A stretch of DNA of 64,000 bases from GCA-2720975 sp964469565 (GTDB lineage: Bacteria > Planctomycetota > UBA1135 > GCA-002686595), in contig CAYXZD010000010.1 of NCBI GenBank assembly GCA_964469565.1, forward strand, positions 72,664 through 136,663, written 5' to 3'. Positions 61,837 through 64,000 of this stretch are shown here, one piece after another. The notes under the pieces are model-generated. The model was not told where the DNA came from. It saw nothing but the letters and a program-made list of their open reading frames with translations, and made no database searches. Position numbers and translations under genes: made by a program. Position 1 is the first letter of the stretch. Each line of letters opens with the position of its first letter.

Positions 61837-63726
61837 TCACTCGGGGAACTCTAGGCCGGCATCTTCAAACACGGCTTTGATTCCCGGAATGACCGACGGG
61901 TCTATGGAGACGCGAACCAAGGATCGCTCGTCCACGACTGCATGCAGGGTAGCGGGCTCGAAGCTAATGAATAGCTTGAGATCATGGCCACGGAATGAAG
62001 CGTGGAGCCCACAGGCAGGCGCAGATTCACTAGCGGTATCGCTCGGAGCATCGGCCACCCCCATGTAGAGCAGGTGTTGCAGAGTCTCTCGGCGCTGCTC
62101 GCGTGCGATACGGCGGCCAATCGTAGTCCACTGCCCAAGCGTTCGACCTCGTTCCCCTTCCCGGGCTCTCGGGCCAAGCGTGTGGATCACCCAACGCTCA
62201 TCCCCTTCGAGGAGAGCGCGTACTAAGGACGGTAGGGCATCGGGGACCGAGTCAACAGTCTCCTGGTCATCCCCGACGTATCCAAGGGCTCGAAGTTGTT
62301 TCAAGACTTCAGGGTCGATGGTCTCCTGGACCGTCGCCTGAGCCTGCACCCAGCCATGGTTTTCAGCGGACCAGTCCATCAGCATGGTGTCGAGAAGGTT
62401 GACACGTTCGGGCTGTCCTTCGGCCAGATTGTTCAGCTCATGGGGATCTTGGCTCAAGTCAAACAGCTCAAAGCGCGGCAGATTGCGCCCATCCGCTGAG
62501 CGCAGGTTGCTGATGAGCTTCCAGCCCTCGTGCACGATCGACATTCCCACACCCATGCCCGACTGTGCCCTGCGTCCACCGGGATCCTCTGTTTTTTCCG
62601 CGTAAACGGGCAGGTCGACCCAGCCCTCCTCTGCTTGAATGAGGGGCATGAGACTGCGGCCCTGAATCGGTACGGGAATGTCGATGTTGAGTAGGTCGCA
62701 GAGGGTGGGATAAACATCCAATGAACGCACGGGATTTGCGATTCGGCGCCCCGCTGGCAAGAGCCCTGGGGCATACATGATGAGGGGCACGTGAAGCAAT
62801 TCGTCATACAGGCTGTATCCGTGACTGGTTCCGCCGTGTTCATAAAACTCTTCACCGTGGTCGGACATGAGAACCAAGACAAGGTCCTCGCCCCACCCGT
62901 CCTCTTGGAGCATGTTCCACAGCTCCTCGATTTGAACATCATTGGCAAGGATGTCGGCGTCGTAGAGCTTCTGCCCCTGCTCGACAAACCACCCCGAGTC
63001 GATTTGAGTCTTTTCGAAGTGCTCGCGCGTTAGATGGTTGCCTGGGATGGGTGGACGAGCTTTGAGCAAGCTTTGCCATTCCTTTCGATAGCGAGAGGTA
63101 TCTGCTGGGTCGGCGAATTGTTCGAGGTACTCGGGGGCAGGCTCGTACTCCTCGTGCGGATCCACTGAGTGAACATACAGAAACACCGGCCAGGACTCGT
63201 TCTCTTGCAGCCAGGGGCCCACCTTTGCATTCAGTTTCGCTGCCGAGCCGCTTGCGAACCCGATCGGGTCGCCCTTGTTGATCACAGTGGATTCGACGAA
63301 ATGACCGAAGCCCTGATCATAGTTCGAAAACGCACCCATGAGGGGGTTGGCGGCGAATCCAGCCGTTGAGTAACCCGCGTCAGCCAAAAGCTCGGGGAGT
63401 GTGACATGGGCCTCATCAAGCCTCTGGATCAGCATGAAGATTCCCAACTCCCCTGGATAGAGCGAGGTGAGCATGGATGCCATGGAAGGCTTCGTCCAGG
63501 GGGCTTGCGCGCGGCAGTTCTCGAAAACGACTCCTTGTGCTCCAATCTCCTCAAGGAACGGGGTCGTCTTGCGGTCATGGCCATAGACCGATAAGTGATC
63601 GGCGCGGCAGGTATCCACCAAGTAGAACAGGACGCTGCGCCTGCGCCCGCTTCCCTCCGGGGCCTGAGCAAGGGCCGATGCAGCGAAGGATGCGACGCAA
63701 ACGAGGAAAACAACGTGATTTTTCAT
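61837..63726 (-). CDS. Sulfatase-superfamily hydrolase or transferase with Thr at nucleophile position
   Basis: 629 aa from the ATG at 63726 (an ATG-bearing extension to 63747 is poorer). Signal VFLVCVASFAASALA. Alkaline phosphatase/sulfatase fold: LFYLVDTCRADHLSVYG (metal Asp38), APWTKPSMASMLTSLYPG at the nucleophile site, ALVLMSDHGEEFYEHGG-like segment with metal Asp and His, and LHVPLIMYAPG. Canonical sulfatases have C-x-P-S-R; here the equivalent is T78-x-P-S-M, so formylglycine cannot form. Thr is the nucleophile in phosphoglycerol- and phosphoethanolamine-transferases of this superfamily. A phosphodiester substrate is thus as likely as a sulfate ester. It precedes the PLC-like gene. Confidence 0.85.
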   Translation of the reverse strand: MKNHVVFLVCVASFAASALAQAPEGSGRRRSVLFYLVDTCRADHLSVYGHDRKTTPFLEEIGAQGVVFENCRAQAPWTKPSMASMLTSLYPGELGIFMLIQRLDEAHVTLPELLADAGYSTAGFAANPLMGAFSNYDQGFGHFVESTVINKGDPIGFASGSAAKLNAKVGPWLQENESWPVFLYVHSVDPHEEYEPAPEYLEQFADPADTSRYRKEWQSLLKARPPIPGNHLTREHFEKTQIDSGWFVEQGQKLYDADILANDVQIEELWNMLQEDGWGEDLVLVLMSDHGEEFYEHGGTSHGYSLYDELLHVPLIMYAPGLLPAGRRIANPVRSLDVYPTLCDLLNIDIPVPIQGRSLMPLIQAEEGWVDLPVYAEKTEDPGGRRAQSGMGVGMSIVHEGWKLISNLRSADGRNLPRFELFDLSQDPHELNNLAEGQPERVNLLDTMLMDWSAENHGWVQAQATVQETIDPEVLKQLRALGYVGDDQETVDSVPDALPSLVRALLEGDERWVIHTLGPRAREGERGRTLGQWTTIGRRIAREQRRETLQHLLYMGVADAPSDTASESAPACGLHASFRGHDLKLFISFEPATLHAVVDERSLVRVSIDPSVIPGIKAVFEDAGLEFPE

Positions 63727-64000
63727 AAGCGCACCACTCATGTACACACAGGCAAGACAGAACTAGAGGGACTGCACTACACTACTTGATCCGCCGTGCC
63801 ATCCCTACCGCCTCGCGTTTCGAGGTGTTCTGAGCTCACGGCATCGGTCCATGGGTAGCGATGGATACAGAGGCATTACCCACCCGAGCCCTCGAAACCC
63901 CGTCCCCCTGAGGGGCAGCGCCAGTCCCCCCCCGCATTGCCGATCAGGCTCTGGCGATGCTCGCCGAACCTGAGGGGCAGCTCCGGTTGGCCGCCCCTCC
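63727..64000. other. Region upstream of the sulfatase-like gene, to window edge
   Basis: 274 bp with no supported gene. It should hold the promoter of the sulfatase/PLC pair. A 13-bp direct repeat occurs at 63907 and 63969 but is too short to interpret. Confidence 0.4.

Noticed and set aside
63907..63981. 13-bp direct repeat near the right edge (CCTGAGGGGCAGC)
   Set aside because: Only two short copies in G+C-rich DNA, no boundary or symmetry supporting an attachment or insertion site.

Overview
The window reads as chromosomal DNA from a free-living bacterium of the Planctomycetota/PVC type, probably a deep or little-studied lineage. This placement is inferred from gene content. There is a PVC-type CxxCH haem protein with ThuA domains, a very long secreted FG-GAP/Ig-like repeat protein, a sulfatase-superfamily hydrolase, many secreted HEAT, TPR and rotamase-like proteins, a high G+C content, short operons that often switch strand, frequent ATGA/GTGA stop-start overlaps, and few clear Shine-Dalgarno sites. 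I see no phage, transposon, CRISPR array or plasmid functions.

Layout. 1-5491 (minus): the first 1830 codons of a giant secreted protein that runs off the left edge, with two beta-propeller-like regions and then about ten Ig/cadherin-like repeats, some nearly identical at the DNA level. 6001-8153 (minus): a small membrane protein, gpsA and plsY (phospholipid synthesis); a HyuA-type ATPase diverges from plsY. 10449-13616 (minus): tRNA-Gly(GCC), a ThiD-family kinase, a DHH phosphoesterase and a TIM-barrel isomerase. 13988-17099 (plus): an M28-family peptidase homologue lacking its catalytic Glu, and a SEC-C protein. 17110-23343: exopolysaccharide genes (tyrosine autokinase/co-polymerase, export lipoprotein, initiating sugar transferase) with a PPP-type phosphatase between them. 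23476-29286 (minus): purB, then ruvC, an unknown protein, an HhH protein, nadC, an RsbW-like ATPase and a VanZ-like protein. 29329-30566 (plus): ispD-ispF. 30606-34576 (minus): an MsbA-like ABC exporter and a secreted rotamase-like protein. 34860-38565 (plus): four lineage-type genes, three of them apparently exported. 39002-42186: two tandem B12-binding radical SAM paralogues. 42285-47246: a 1653-aa ThuA/dehydrogenase/HEAT/cytochrome c/ThuA protein. 47298-51257: Tm-1-like, PEP-hydrolase-like TIM barrel, cupin and an amine permease. 51322-54166 (minus): three-subunit proton-translocating transhydrogenase. 54343-57030 (minus): a GT39-like membrane protein and an unknown. 57228-60245 (plus): Ser/Thr kinase with TPRs, and a degenerate DnaQ-like exonuclease fused to a WYL-like domain. 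60281-63726 (minus): a PLC-like phosphodiesterase with a LamG-like tail and a sulfatase-superfamily protein with Thr at the nucleophile position.

Recurrent themes are enzyme folds with missing or substituted catalytic residues (M28, DnaQ-WYL, a peptidase-MA-like protein, possibly a DUF91/NucS-like protein) and intragenic tandem duplication. The most interesting candidates are the Tm-1/PEP-hydrolase/cupin/permease operon, the DnaQ-WYL fusion, the twin radical SAM pair beside the double-ThuA cytochrome protein, and the homogenised 663-bp repeats. All functional assignments come from reading motifs in the translations; no database search was run.
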